Counted from the first letter of the stretch, positions 17,635-26,983 are shown. The stretch is 64,000 bases of DNA from JAZGER01 sp036480335 (GCA_036480335.1 JAZGGH010000080.1:9121-73120); one strand, 5' to 3'. Numbers and translations are program-made. Notes: a model not told the origin generated them from the sequence alone.

Positions 17635-17776
17635 GGGCACCCCTATTAATCGTCTTTTCGCCCGATTTCTGCGTTGGATGATTTTTTTGCGATCCTCATA
17701 ATGCTTATATACTGCGGTTCGCAAAAACCCTCCGCCTTGAACTCAGACGAAAATCCTGATTAATAGAGAGGTGCCC
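17635..17776. repeat. MITE-like repeat, copy 1 (142 bp)
   Basis: The element starts GGGCACCCCTATTAATC and ends GATTAATAGAGAGGTGCCC, so its ends are near-perfect inverted repeats. It aligns over its whole length, in opposite orientation, with 38456-38594. Shared internal pieces include GGATTTTCGTCTGAGTTCAA, AACCGCAGTATATAA and CAACGCAGAAATCGGGCGAA (reading the complement here). It has no transposase. It sits between amiB and mutL, separating genes that are close in related genomes. Confidence 0.88.
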
Positions 17777-17792
17777 ATTACAACGCAGGGTA

Positions 17793-19121
17793 TTAACCGT
17801 CAGCCGGAATAGCGAGCCGTTTACCCACCTTGATTTTGTCATTATTCAGACTATTCATACTGCGCAAAATATTCAGGCTAACGCCATAGCGATGCGCAAT
17901 ATGGCTCAGGGTATCGCCAGCCTTGATAACGTATTCACGCGGTTGTTGTTTGGCCATCAGGGTTCCTGGCTGCGGATTCGCATCGAAGTAAGATTTAACA
18001 CCTTTCAGTATCGCCCCGGCAATTTTCTCCTGGTGACGCGCTGATGTCAGGCGCTTCTCTTCACCAGGATTAGAAATAAAAGCCGTTTCCACTAGTATCG
18101 AAGGAATATCTGGTGATTTCAGCACCACAAATTTCGCTTTTTGTACCGATGGCTTATGCACTTTTCCCAGTTTACTCATTTCCCTGAGTATACGATTGGC
18201 AGCATCCAGACTGAAATCCAGCGTTGCCGTCTGCGCCAGATCAAGCAGCACTTCGGCCAACAGGTCATCTTTGTCATCCAGACTCACACCTCCCACCAGA
18301 TCCGCCGCATTCTCTTTCTTTGCCAACCAGCGCGCCATTTCGGATGAAGCGCCGTGTGACGAGAGGATAAAGACCGATGAGCCACTCGCCTCACTGGTTT
18401 TGAATGCATCAGCATGAATGGAAATAAATAGATCTGCATTCTGCTTACGCGCCCTGTTGATGCGTTTACGCAAGCCGAGATAATAATCACCATCGCGAAT
18501 CAATACGGCTCGCATGCCCTTTTCCCGTTCAACCAGTCTGGCAAGCTTCCGAGCAATGGATAACACAACATCCTTTTCATGAGTGCCATGCCGCCCTCTG
18601 GCACCTGGATCCTCACCACCATGCCCGGCGTCAATAGCAATGATCAGATCGCGTGACAGGAAAGGCGATTGCACAGAAACAACCGGATTAATCGAAGCCA
18701 CCCTGGGTTTTTCTGTGAACAGATCAATCACCAAACGATGGCCATATTGATCATTTGGCCGTAACAGAAAACTTTTTGCCTTAACGCTATCACTCAGATC
18801 AAGTACAACCCTCAGTTCGGCATTATCGCGCTTTGCAGTACGTACCGCCTTGATAACCCCACCCGTTGGCAATGCTTTTTCCACTCCCGCACTGAACCGC
18901 GATTGCGCCATATCGATAACCACACGCTCCGGTTTGTGCAGGTGAAAAATCTGATGGTCCAGAGCACTGTCAACGTCAAACACCATGCGGGTACTGTCAG
19001 GTGATGTCCATAAACGCACTTTGTTCACCGCATGAATATTTGCTGCTCTGGCTGGCAAAATAGCGACAACCAGACACAACAACACTGTCTGCAAAAAGTG
19101 GCTTCGGGCACAAAAAATCAT
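17793..19121 (-). CDS. amiB: N-acetylmuramoyl-L-alanine amidase with AMIN and LysM domains
   Basis: The 442-residue periplasmic hydrolase cuts the peptide from glycan in septal peptidoglycan. It has a signal peptide (about 1-26), an AMIN domain (about 30-130), an Amidase_3 zinc domain (about 155-375) and one C-terminal LysM (YVIKAGDTLSHIAHRYGVS to VGKRLAIP). Zinc ligands are visible in IDAGHGGEDPGA, the Glu after GRHGTH, and FISIHADAF; the catalytic Glu is in ILVETAFISN. It lies beside mutL as amiB does in E. coli. AmiC is the alternative name. Confidence 0.94.
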   Translation of the reverse strand: MIFCARSHFLQTVLLCLVVAILPARAANIHAVNKVRLWTSPDSTRMVFDVDSALDHQIFHLHKPERVVIDMAQSRFSAGVEKALPTGGVIKAVRTAKRDNAELRVVLDLSDSVKAKSFLLRPNDQYGHRLVIDLFTEKPRVASINPVVSVQSPFLSRDLIIAIDAGHGGEDPGARGRHGTHEKDVVLSIARKLARLVEREKGMRAVLIRDGDYYLGLRKRINRARKQNADLFISIHADAFKTSEASGSSVFILSSHGASSEMARWLAKKENAADLVGGVSLDDKDDLLAEVLLDLAQTATLDFSLDAANRILREMSKLGKVHKPSVQKAKFVVLKSPDIPSILVETAFISNPGEEKRLTSARHQEKIAGAILKGVKSYFDANPQPGTLMAKQQPREYVIKAGDTLSHIAHRYGVSLNILRSMNSLNNDKIKVGKRLAIPADG

Positions 19122-19471
19122 GTGGCTATCTATACAACAAGATCAGACCGATAGCAAGAAAAAACCCTTATTTGTTATAGAGATAGACACATATTATGCA
19201 AAGATTTCTATACTATTATTTTCAATAAATGCAGCAACTTATTGTTTTTATTGTTATTACTTAACCCCCTCTGGGATTAAGTCGCTTCGGCACTCATCTC
19301 TCCGTTAAGTTACATCACAGTAAGCGAAGAGAATCCCATGAAATTCCGTACTCCGTACATAAAGACACAAGAAAAGTAACTGTATTAGCTTAGTATTATA
19401 CGGAGGTCCAAAATCATTCCACTTAAACAGCTTGTATGCTTCCCAAACCAAAGGGCAAAGCTGAATTGATA
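19122..19471. other. AT-rich intergenic region upstream of amiB
   Basis: About 350 bases with no credible gene. An imperfect inverted repeat is visible (GGGATT with CGCTTCG near 19272-19288; CGAAG with AATCCC near 19325-19337). Together with the next gene and spacer it forms an AT-rich insertion between amiB and tsaE, which are adjacent in related genomes. Confidence 0.4.
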
Positions 19472-20119
19472 TTACTTTTGTCCGCTCAAAAACAGTGTTT
19501 CCACTAACTCTCTTTGCAAAGAGTCTCCAGAACTATGAATTAATTTGAGCATATTATCTTCAACTGGTATTGATTCCTGCGTACAACTAAAACTTCTCTT
19601 GAGTGTTGATCGTTTAGCTAAAGATTTTCCGATAAGTTTTCCAGATGGAATTTCATAAACATACAGGGTTGCCGATGTTTTTAAGGCATTATTCCTTGCG
19701 TAATAACCACCTCTTGAAGCATAGTGATTTTCACCATCAAAAATCATCAGGTTAGTTATACCTTCACTGATAGCTGGTAAATTATTAAGCGTAATATTGG
19801 CCCATTTTTGAGCCCCTTCGCTTTCATTAACATAACTGATGGCAGTTCTAGCTAACGGCGTTGCATCAATCCCCATTGCATTTAACTGGGAGGCAACATT
19901 GGATGCGAATGCCTGATTAAACGTTGCGCCTAACTCGTACGTCTTATTCTTATTGTTGAATATGGTAAACCCCACAAATGAACAATACAGATCATCACCT
20001 AAGGTTGAAACGACCATCGTACTTTTGATTAAAGCTCTGTCATTATCAGCGATGGGCATACTATTTTGCACAACAGCACACCCTGATAGCACAAGAGCCA
20101 ATATAATTAGTTTATACAT
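19472..20119 (-). CDS. Predicted lipoprotein of unknown function
   Basis: The 215-residue product has a lipoprotein signal (MYKLIILALVLSGCAVV, lipobox LSGC with Cys14), so it should be anchored to a membrane on the periplasmic side. The rest is soluble and mixed alpha/beta, with a segment TLGDDLYCSFVGFTIFNNKNKTYELG and a later stretch NALKTSATLYVYEIPSGKLIGKS. Two further cysteines (about 48 and 185) might form a disulfide. I do not recognise the family. It is more AT-rich than its neighbours and sits alone between amiB and tsaE, which suggests a later insertion. Confidence 0.7.
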   Translation of the reverse strand: MYKLIILALVLSGCAVVQNSMPIADNDRALIKSTMVVSTLGDDLYCSFVGFTIFNNKNKTYELGATFNQAFASNVASQLNAMGIDATPLARTAISYVNESEGAQKWANITLNNLPAISEGITNLMIFDGENHYASRGGYYARNNALKTSATLYVYEIPSGKLIGKSLAKRSTLKRSFSCTQESIPVEDNMLKLIHSSGDSLQRELVETLFLSGQK

Positions 20120-20509
20120 TTTAATGTTTCCTAATGTTGGTCATAATTTGCGAACCAGCTCACACCCGTAACTCAGCAGTTGGCTATTAACACATGCACC
20201 TGCTGGACACAGGTCACTTATTGAACGATTCTTAATTAATCTTGGCAAAATGTCAATGCCATTGCTTCATTTATTAGCAATAATCAGGGTTCTGATTTTA
20301 ATTCACTTAACCCAAATAGCTAACCCTAATCCAATCGTTGCATTCTTTTGCAACCTGGTTTTTGTTATTCTTAAAAGCTCTATGCCATATATCATTGACT
20401 TCTCCCATAGGCAGAAAAAGTGCAATCTTGCCTTAACTAAACATAAGAACACCGCATTCTTAATATATAAAAGGCAACTGCACTTACTGCCACTAAACTG
20501 GATATGTAT
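20120..20509. other. AT-rich intergenic region between lipoprotein gene and tsaE
   Basis: About 390 bases. An 87-codon open frame on the plus strand (20250-20513) has no ribosome site, odd composition and no recognisable similarity, so it is not called as a gene. No RNA gene or clear terminator was seen. Confidence 0.4.
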
Positions 20510-20962
20510 TTAACTTTCTCTCCTTTCATATGATTCTGATAAGCCTCTCGACACTTCGATCTGTCGCCCTTCCTGCTTCACAGCCAGTGATACCGTCACT
20601 GTCGCTGGCGGTAAAAACCCCACCCCTTTCTCTGGCCATTCAATCAATGCAATCGTCGCTTTATCAAACAGGTCCCGAATACCGAGCCATTCCAGCTCTT
20701 CGGGCTCAGTCAGGCGATAGACATCCAGATGATGTACCGTCAGGGCATCTGGATGATAGGTTTCAATCAGAGTATATGTCGGACTTTTGACTACCCCCTT
20801 ATAACCCATAGAACGGAGCAAGGCACGCACCAGCGTTGTTTTTCCTGCCCCCAGATCCCCCTGCAAATAAACAATATCGCCAGGCTGTAGAAGACTTTTC
20901 AGGCGTGCTCCGAAGGCACGGGTTGCCGCATCATCGGGCAACCATTCACTGATCGAATGCAT
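20510..20962 (-). CDS. tsaE: tRNA threonylcarbamoyladenosine synthesis ATPase TsaE
   Basis: The 150-residue P-loop ATPase works with TsaB and TsaD to make t6A37 in ANN-reading tRNAs. Walker A is GDLGAGKTTLVRALL, followed by VKSPTYTLIETY and HHLDVYRL (Walker B region) and LIEWPEKG. The start at the ATG at 20962 gives MHSISEWLPDD and overlaps nnrD by 17 bases; a longer frame to 20986 lies inside nnrD. The order nnrD-tsaE-amiB is conserved except for the insertion. Confidence 0.96.
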   Translation of the reverse strand: MHSISEWLPDDAATRAFGARLKSLLQPGDIVYLQGDLGAGKTTLVRALLRSMGYKGVVKSPTYTLIETYHPDALTVHHLDVYRLTEPEELEWLGIRDLFDKATIALIEWPEKGVGFLPPATVTVSLAVKQEGRQIEVSRGLSESYERRES

Positions 20963-21761
20963 TGACCATTTCACGCAATTCTGCAATTAAATCACGTGCC
21001 AGCATACCTCTTTCACCACCCTTTTCAGCCGCTCTGTCGCCAGCATGCGCATGAATATAGACCGCGCTACAGGCGGCCTCGTACAATGTCATGCCCTGGG
21101 CAATGAACCCGCCGATAATACCGGCTAGCACATCCCCCATGCCGCCACTGGCCATACCCGGGTTACCCAGATCAAATTTACGCACCGGATACTCCATTTC
21201 CGCTACCAATGTTCCCATGCCCTTTAACACCACAACGGCATCGTATTGGTTGGCCAGCTCACTCACAGCTCCGGTCCGATTTTCCTGCACATCAGACGCT
21301 CCGGCATTTAACAGCCGACTCGCCTCACCCGGGTGCGGGGTTAACACCCAATTGCCACGCCTGGCAGCATTCTTTGCCAGTAAATTCAGCCCATCTGCAT
21401 CCAGCACCAATGGCAATTCACTTTGCATCACAGCATGGTACAGCGATTCCCCCCAATTACCCTGCCCCAGGCCCGGACCTGCCACTATCACAGACGCCCG
21501 TGACAGCAATGGCTTGAGCTGCTCGGCTGTTTCAACAGCATGGCACATCACTTCCGGCACTGCTGCACCAATATGTGCTGCATGCCCCGGATCCGTTGCG
21601 ATACTCACCAGGCCACTACCCACACGTGCCGCAGCCTCAGCAGCCAACTGCACAGAACCCCCCATACCTGCACAGCCACCAATCACCAACACATGCCCAA
21701 ATTGGCCTTTGTGTGCCTGACGAGGTCGCCGCTGCGACAATAATGCGGAGGGGGATTTCAT
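20946..21761 (-). CDS. nnrD: ADP/ATP-dependent NAD(P)H-hydrate dehydratase, stand-alone
   Basis: The 271-residue ribokinase-fold enzyme repairs hydrated NAD(P)H. Signatures are GHVLVIGGCAGMGGSVQLAAEAAARVGSGLV, VAGPGLG, LVLDADGLNLL, LTPHPGEASRLL, VVLKGMGT and GNPGMASGGMGDVLAGIIGG. In E. coli this domain is the C-terminal half of a two-domain protein (Nnr/YjeF) with an N-terminal NAD(P)HX epimerase. Here the protein starts directly with the dehydratase, and only 63 bases separate it from divergent queG, so the epimerase domain is absent at this locus. Confidence 0.94.
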   Translation of the reverse strand: MKSPSALLSQRRPRQAHKGQFGHVLVIGGCAGMGGSVQLAAEAAARVGSGLVSIATDPGHAAHIGAAVPEVMCHAVETAEQLKPLLSRASVIVAGPGLGQGNWGESLYHAVMQSELPLVLDADGLNLLAKNAARRGNWVLTPHPGEASRLLNAGASDVQENRTGAVSELANQYDAVVVLKGMGTLVAEMEYPVRKFDLGNPGMASGGMGDVLAGIIGGFIAQGMTLYEAACSAVYIHAHAGDRAAEKGGERGMLARDLIAELREMVNAFDQ

Positions 21762-21824
21762 ACTTAAATTCCTTTATCATTCAGGCACTGCAACATACCG
21801 CCTAAGTTCCAATAACACCAGCCC

Positions 21825-22922
21825 ATGCAAACAGACAATCATCCAGCCAACAAGTCACTTAACCTGCAACAGCTCGACAAACTGGCCAAACAAATAAAAA
21901 CCTGGGCCAGTGAACTGGGCTTTCAGCAGGCAGGAATCACCGATATTGACCTGCAAACAGACGGCACTCATCTGCAGCACTGGCTCGACAGGCAGTTTCA
22001 TGGCGAAATGGAATACATGTCTCGCCATGGCAGTATGCGTGCTCAGCCAGAAGCGTTGGTTCCTGGCACATTGCGGATTATTTCGGTGCGTATGGATTAC
22101 TGGCCACAGGACTCAGGACATGCTGAAACAATTCTGGCAGACAACAGCAAAGCATATGTTTCACGCTACGCACTGGGCCGGGACTACCATAAAATCATCC
22201 GCAAACGCCTGCAAAAACTGGCGACACAAATCCAGCAAGCCATCGGTTCTTTTGGCTATCGGGTATTCACCGACAGCGCCCCTGTTCTGGAAAGGGCGCT
22301 GGCTACCAAAGCCGGACTGGGCTGGATCGGCAAACATACGAACCTGATTAATGAAAATGCCGGTAGCTGGTTCTTCCTGGGAGAATTATTCACTGACCTG
22401 CCATTACCGGTCGACAAACCGGCAACTGCGCACTGCGGCACCTGCAGCCAATGCATCAGCTGCTGCCCAACGGATGCGATCATCGCACCCAACCAGCTCG
22501 ATGCCCGGCGTTGCATTTCCTATTTGACAATTGAATTACGCAGCTCGATTCCGGTCGAATTCCGCAAGGCAATCGGTAACCGCATCTATGGTTGCGACGA
22601 CTGCCAACTGGTCTGCCCCTGGAACCGATTTGCCGAAGCCAGCCAGGAAAATGACTTTTCACCCAGACATCGACTCGATAGCGCTTCACTGGTCACACTG
22701 TTTTTGTGGGATGAAAAAACCTTCCTGAGCAACACAGAAGGCAGCCCAATTCGGCGCATCGGCCATGAGAGCTGGTTGCGCAATATCGCAGTCGCTCTGG
22801 GTAATGCGAACACCTCTGCCGAGATTATTCATGCGCTACAACAACGCAGCCACCATAGCTCTGCAATAGTCAGGGAGCACGTAGAATGGGCGCTAAAACA
22901 GCATGACACAAAGAACTTATAA
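21825..22922 (+). CDS. queG: Epoxyqueuosine reductase
   Basis: The 365-residue cobalamin and Fe-S enzyme performs the last step of queuosine synthesis in tRNA. It shows the N-terminal substrate domain (WASELGFQQAGITDID, VISVRMDYWP-like segment, VSRYALGRDYHKIIRKRL), FTDSAPVLERALATKAGLGWIGKHTNLI, and two 4Fe-4S clusters: HCGTCSQCISCCPTDAI and CDDCQLVCPWN. A C-terminal HEAT-like region follows (about 300-365). It is divergent from nnrD, and its last 6 bases overlap the convergent rsmI stop. Confidence 0.97.
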   Translation: MQTDNHPANKSLNLQQLDKLAKQIKTWASELGFQQAGITDIDLQTDGTHLQHWLDRQFHGEMEYMSRHGSMRAQPEALVPGTLRIISVRMDYWPQDSGHAETILADNSKAYVSRYALGRDYHKIIRKRLQKLATQIQQAIGSFGYRVFTDSAPVLERALATKAGLGWIGKHTNLINENAGSWFFLGELFTDLPLPVDKPATAHCGTCSQCISCCPTDAIIAPNQLDARRCISYLTIELRSSIPVEFRKAIGNRIYGCDDCQLVCPWNRFAEASQENDFSPRHRLDSASLVTLFLWDEKTFLSNTEGSPIRRIGHESWLRNIAVALGNANTSAEIIHALQQRSHHSSAIVREHVEWALKQHDTKNL

Positions 22923-23780
22923 AGCTTCTTTCAATGCCAGCGCCCGCTCATAAAATACTCGCCTGCCAACGCCAGTAATCCTTGAGGCCAGCGATGCAGC
23001 CTGCTTTAGAGACAACTCTTCCAACAACGTTAGCAATACTTTCTCATCTTCCACACTTAATTCAGATGAACTGGCCGCAGGCATACCATGCACCAGCACC
23101 ACAAACTCCCCTTTTTGTTGATTTTTATCCGCCTGCACCCAGTCGACCAGATCTGCTAGTCGACCACCGTGAATGGTTTCAAATGTTTTCGTCAATTCAC
23201 GCGCAATCACCGCCTGGCGGTCAGCACCGAAAGCGCTTGCCATATCTTCAAGAGAGGCGATAATTCGATGGCTTGATTCATAAAAAATCAGTGTTCCAGT
23301 CTCTGCCTGCAGATCGTCGAAATAGTGTTTTCTTGCGGTTTTCTTTGCCGGTGGAAAGCCTTCAAAAACAAATCGGTCAGTTGGCAACCCTGCCGCCGAA
23401 AGCGCGCAGATAGCGGCACTGACGCCTGGTACAGGAATCACCGGCAACGCATTTTCATGTGCCAGTCGCACCAGATAAAACCCCGGATCGCTCATCAAAG
23501 GCGTACCCGCATCGGAAATCAAAGCAATCGATCGCCCCTGCCGAATTTTCTCCAGCAATCCCTCGCTGACTGCTTTCTCATTATGCTCATGTAACGCCAG
23601 CAGAGGTGTCTTCAGGCCGAAATGCTGTAATAATTTTCTGCTGTGACGGGTATCTTCAGCGGCAATACTATCGACAGCACCCAACACATCTACGGCTCTG
23701 TAGGTAATATCTTCAAGATTACCAATCGGCGTTGCAACAATATATAAACCTGCAGATAAAGACGCTGTCCCATCTTTCAT
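22917..23780 (-). CDS. rsmI: 16S rRNA C1402 2'-O-methyltransferase
   Basis: The 287-residue tetrapyrrole-methylase-fold enzyme uses S-adenosylmethionine to methylate C1402 of 16S rRNA. Motifs include LYIVATPIGNLEDITYRAVDVL, AEDTRHSRKLLQHFGL, ALISDAGTPLMSDPGFYLV, PVPGVSAAICALSAAGLPTDRFVFEGF and RELTKTFETIHGG. The gene is divergent from lpoA, as in E. coli. Confidence 0.97.
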   Translation of the reverse strand: MKDGTASLSAGLYIVATPIGNLEDITYRAVDVLGAVDSIAAEDTRHSRKLLQHFGLKTPLLALHEHNEKAVSEGLLEKIRQGRSIALISDAGTPLMSDPGFYLVRLAHENALPVIPVPGVSAAICALSAAGLPTDRFVFEGFPPAKKTARKHYFDDLQAETGTLIFYESSHRIIASLEDMASAFGADRQAVIARELTKTFETIHGGRLADLVDWVQADKNQQKGEFVVLVHGMPAASSSELSVEDEKVLLTLLEELSLKQAASLASRITGVGRRVFYERALALKEAL

Positions 23781-23918
23781 TTAAAGCGCTCCTGAAATAT
23801 CGCCTGCGGCCAATAACGACAGACTCGAAGGCTGATTAGTCGCATATTTTCACAAAGATCCATAAACTTTCTCCCCACTGTCGTTTACAATAGCTACATT
23901 TCCAATCAGGGAGTTCAT

Positions 23919-25877
23919 GTGTACATGACTCGACAACGGACAACCCCAGCCATTTTATTTCTGATCTTGCCGTTATTCCTCATGCTTAATGGTTGTAACC
24001 AGACGATCAAAAACACCCCTGTAAGGAAAACACTGCAGGATCCGCTCAAATCCAGAGCCGAACAATACGTCCAGGCCAACAACTTCCAGGCTGCCGCCCA
24101 AGTATACCTGACTGAACAGCCGGGACAGACACCTGACCACCAGGCACAAAGCAAATTATCTGCCGTCGCCTATCTAATCAGGGGCAGACAGTGGGACAAT
24201 GCCCGCTCAGTTATCGACAGTATTGATCCTCAAATGCTACAAAATGAGGATGCCAATCGCTATCATCTGGCGCTAGCCAGAATTGAGCTGGCGCAAAATG
24301 AAGCTGAGCTTGCCCTGCAAACACTGCGCAAGGTAACCCAACCCGAACTGTTACCACAGGCTGGATTAAAGTATTACCGGCTGAATGCTGCTGCCAATCA
24401 GGCTGCGGGCAACACAACTACGGCACTGCAGCAGTTAATCTGGCTGGATGGTCTGTTGGCAGACAATGAATTGCGCAGGAAAAACCATACCACTATCTGG
24501 CAGCAACTCTCTTCCCTGCCTGATGACGAACTTAAAACCCTGCGCAGTCAGCATAACCAGAGAGATGCATTCAGTGGCTGGATTGAACTGGCTTACCAGG
24601 CACGCGCCAGCCGTTATAATGCAAGTACCCTACAGGCCTCACTCCAACAGTGGCGTCAGCAGTTCCCGGCTCATGCTGCCGAAGAAGACATTGCCCCAGA
24701 ACTCATCAGCCAGGCTCCTGTCAGTTATACTCAGGCCGGTAACATTGCCGTGCTATTACCCATGACGGGAAAAACAGCCCGCCAGGCCAGCGCCATTCAT
24801 GATGCCATCATGGCCACACACAAGTTCAGCGGCAACACTCAAACCCAGATAAAAACTTATGACACCAGCGCCACCCTGTCAATTGAAGAAGTCTATCAGC
24901 AGGCTGTTTACGAAGGCGCAGAATTCGTCATTGGTCCTCTGCTAAAAAACAACATCAGCACACTTGTCCAGAGCGGTGTTGTACAAACCCCGATGCTGGC
25001 ATTGAACCGGATCGAAGAGACTGTCAGCTTCAGTCAGCCTGTTTACCAGTTCGGCCTCGACCCTGGCAACGAAGCTCGCCAGACAGCCGAACGTGCCCGT
25101 CTTGATGGCCATCAACGTATCGTCGCCCTGGTACCGGACAGCGCATGGGGCGACCGGGTACTGGCTGCCTTTGCTGACTATTGGCAAAAGTCTGGGGGTG
25201 AACTCATGGGTGTTGATCGCTACCCTGCCCGGACAACAGATTTCTCACAGTACATCAAACGAATTCTAAACCTGGATCGCAGCAAACAACGCCATCGTAA
25301 TCTGCAGCATCGCCTGGGTAACAAACTCGAATACCAGGCCAGACGCCGACAGGATGTGGATTCAGTATTCATTGTCGCTTTTCCCAGAGAAGCCAGACAA
25401 ATCAAACCGCAACTTGATTACCATCATGCAAGTGACCTGCCAGTGTATGCTACCTCACACGCCTATTCCGGTAGCCCACAGCCTGGCAAAGACAGGGATT
25501 TAAATGGCATTCGCTTCTGTGACAGCCCGTGGATACTGGCTGCAGACATAGATAAAAACATTCAACGCAGACTGACTTCCAGCTGGGGAAAACGTGCCTA
25601 TCATTACCAGCGTCTATTTTCACTGGGTGTCGATGCCTACCGACTCATTCCCTGGTTACAGACAATGACAGATTCATTCAATAACAGGGATTTTAATGGC
25701 GTCACCGGCATTATTACACTTGATGAAAACCGTCATCTGCAGCGACGACTCGATTGCGCCGAATTCAAAAAAGGGCACCCCCAACTCCTGGGCACTCTAC
25801 CCATCCCGATTCTGGATTCATCACCAGACGAAACAATGGTGCCAGGTAACAGGCTGCAATGGTCAACTGAACCATGA
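23919..25877 (+). CDS. lpoA: Outer-membrane lipoprotein LpoA, activator of PBP1A
   Basis: The 652-residue protein has a lipoprotein signal (hydrophobic run then LMLNGCNQ). The N-terminal half (about 45-260) is TPR-like helical. The C-terminal half (about 285-620) is a periplasmic-binding-protein fold (IAVLLPMTGKTARQASAIHDAIMA, EFVIGPLLKNNISTLVQSG, IVALVPDSAWGDRVLAAF). In E. coli LpoA reaches through the periplasm to stimulate the peptidoglycan synthase PBP1A. Start could be GTG 23919 or ATG 23925, both after AGGGAG. Gene order rsmI/lpoA/yraN matches E. coli. Confidence 0.94.
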   Translation: MYMTRQRTTPAILFLILPLFLMLNGCNQTIKNTPVRKTLQDPLKSRAEQYVQANNFQAAAQVYLTEQPGQTPDHQAQSKLSAVAYLIRGRQWDNARSVIDSIDPQMLQNEDANRYHLALARIELAQNEAELALQTLRKVTQPELLPQAGLKYYRLNAAANQAAGNTTTALQQLIWLDGLLADNELRRKNHTTIWQQLSSLPDDELKTLRSQHNQRDAFSGWIELAYQARASRYNASTLQASLQQWRQQFPAHAAEEDIAPELISQAPVSYTQAGNIAVLLPMTGKTARQASAIHDAIMATHKFSGNTQTQIKTYDTSATLSIEEVYQQAVYEGAEFVIGPLLKNNISTLVQSGVVQTPMLALNRIEETVSFSQPVYQFGLDPGNEARQTAERARLDGHQRIVALVPDSAWGDRVLAAFADYWQKSGGELMGVDRYPARTTDFSQYIKRILNLDRSKQRHRNLQHRLGNKLEYQARRRQDVDSVFIVAFPREARQIKPQLDYHHASDLPVYATSHAYSGSPQPGKDRDLNGIRFCDSPWILAADIDKNIQRRLTSSWGKRAYHYQRLFSLGVDAYRLIPWLQTMTDSFNNRDFNGVTGIITLDENRHLQRRLDCAEFKKGHPQLLGTLPIPILDSSPDETMVPGNRLQWSTEP

Positions 25878-25925
25878 CAAACATAGTTTAAAGTAATTTT
25901 AGCCTTGTCCATGGAGGGACATGAA

Positions 25926-26285
25926 ATGACAACAGTACAAATTGGACAACAAATTGAATCAATTGCCAGCCAGTTTCTGGAACGTCAGGGATTGATTCTG
26001 GTCGAACGTAACTACAGGAGCAAATTGGGTGAAATTGATCTAATCATGCGAGAAAAAAATACGCTTGTGTTTGTCGAAGTTCGCTATCGAAGCAATACTC
26101 GGTTCGGCACCCCGGCAGAAACGGTTACTCACCGCAAACAAAAACGATTAATACTCTGTGCTCAACGTTTTCTACAATCACACAGAGTAACAATACCGAC
26201 AAGATTTGATGTTGTTGCTGTGACGGGCGCAAATCACCAACCACAGATAGAATGGATACCCAATGCTTTCCAGACAGCCTGGTAG
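25926..26285 (+). CDS. yraN: UPF0102 (YraN) nuclease-fold protein
   Basis: The 119-residue protein has the small restriction-endonuclease-like fold. The conserved core is ERNYRSKLGEIDLIMREKNTLVFVEVRYR, with the acidic E-D-E residues of the nuclease-like site, then RFGTPAETVTHRKQKRLILCAQRFL and RFDVVAV. The cellular role is unclear. ATG 25926 is preferred to the upstream ATG at 25905 because GGAGGG lies 7 bases before it. It follows lpoA as in E. coli. Confidence 0.92.
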   Translation: MTTVQIGQQIESIASQFLERQGLILVERNYRSKLGEIDLIMREKNTLVFVEVRYRSNTRFGTPAETVTHRKQKRLILCAQRFLQSHRVTIPTRFDVVAVTGANHQPQIEWIPNAFQTAW

Positions 26286-26340
26286 AATCCGGAACAGAAC
26301 AAATAACTTGATCAAAATAGCAGTAAGGATATAATTCATT

Positions 26341-26928
26341 ATGCTTAATAAAAGCCTTTTCCTTTTTTTCTTCCTGGGTCTGACTGTATCCCTGCAGGGC
26401 TGTGCACCTGTCATTATCGGTGGCGTTGCAGCAACTACGGCCTCACTTTTACATGATCGGAGAACGACCGGTGCCGTTGTCGAAGATGAAGCCATTGAAC
26501 TGCGTATCAAATCAGCATTGTCGAAAGTACCCGGCATGTCTGCACAGACCCATATCAATGTCACCAGCTACAATGGCATACTGCTATTAACCGGAGAAGC
26601 CCCATCTGAAGCGCTCCGTTCCCGGGCAAATGATATTGCCAAACAGACCCGCAAAGTCAAACGCGTCCATAATGAGATAATAATTGCCGCACCCAGTGCC
26701 ATGATGGCTCGTTCCAGTGACGCGCTACTGACGTCAAAAGTCAAAGCCAGTCTCTTAAAAGTAAAAGTGCCCGGCTTCGACCCTACACGAGTAAAAGTTG
26801 TAACAGAAAACGGCACCGTCTATTTATTGGGACTCGTAACACGCACAGAAGGCGACGCAGCGACCGATATCGCCAGAAGACTGGGTGGCGTTCAACGGGT
26901 CGTCAAGCTGTTTGAATATCTGGGTTAA
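26341..26928 (+). CDS. dolP: Dual-BON-domain outer-membrane lipoprotein DolP
   Basis: The 195-residue lipoprotein has the signal SLQGCAPVIIGG and two BON domains (about 50-115 and 125-192; LTGEAPSEALRSRANDIAKQTRKVKRVHNEI, then VYLLGLVTRTEGDAATDIARRLGGVQRVVKLFEYL). DolP supports outer-membrane integrity and binds anionic phospholipids near division sites in E. coli. There the order is yraN-diaA-dolP; here diaA is missing, leaving a 55-base gap. It converges with the SDR gene. Confidence 0.93.
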   Translation: MLNKSLFLFFFLGLTVSLQGCAPVIIGGVAATTASLLHDRRTTGAVVEDEAIELRIKSALSKVPGMSAQTHINVTSYNGILLLTGEAPSEALRSRANDIAKQTRKVKRVHNEIIIAAPSAMMARSSDALLTSKVKASLLKVKVPGFDPTRVKVVTENGTVYLLGLVTRTEGDAATDIARRLGGVQRVVKLFEYLG

Positions 26929-26983
26929 TTCCTGATCCCAAAACCCGTTAGCCTCCCAAATATAGAGACTAAATTATTGGCAG

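Noticed and set aside
17518..17724. 68-codon minus-strand frame over the mutL start
   Set aside because: It is made by the MITE-like repeat and the mutL start; the same peptide (RNRAKRRLI) appears in the other copy, so it reflects the repeat and not a gene.
20250..20513. 87-codon frame between the lipoprotein gene and tsaE
   Set aside because: No ribosome site, no recognisable similarity, runs into tsaE antisense, and the region is AT-rich.
21091..21720. 209-codon frame opposite nnrD
   Set aside because: Serine/proline-rich shadow of a conserved gene.
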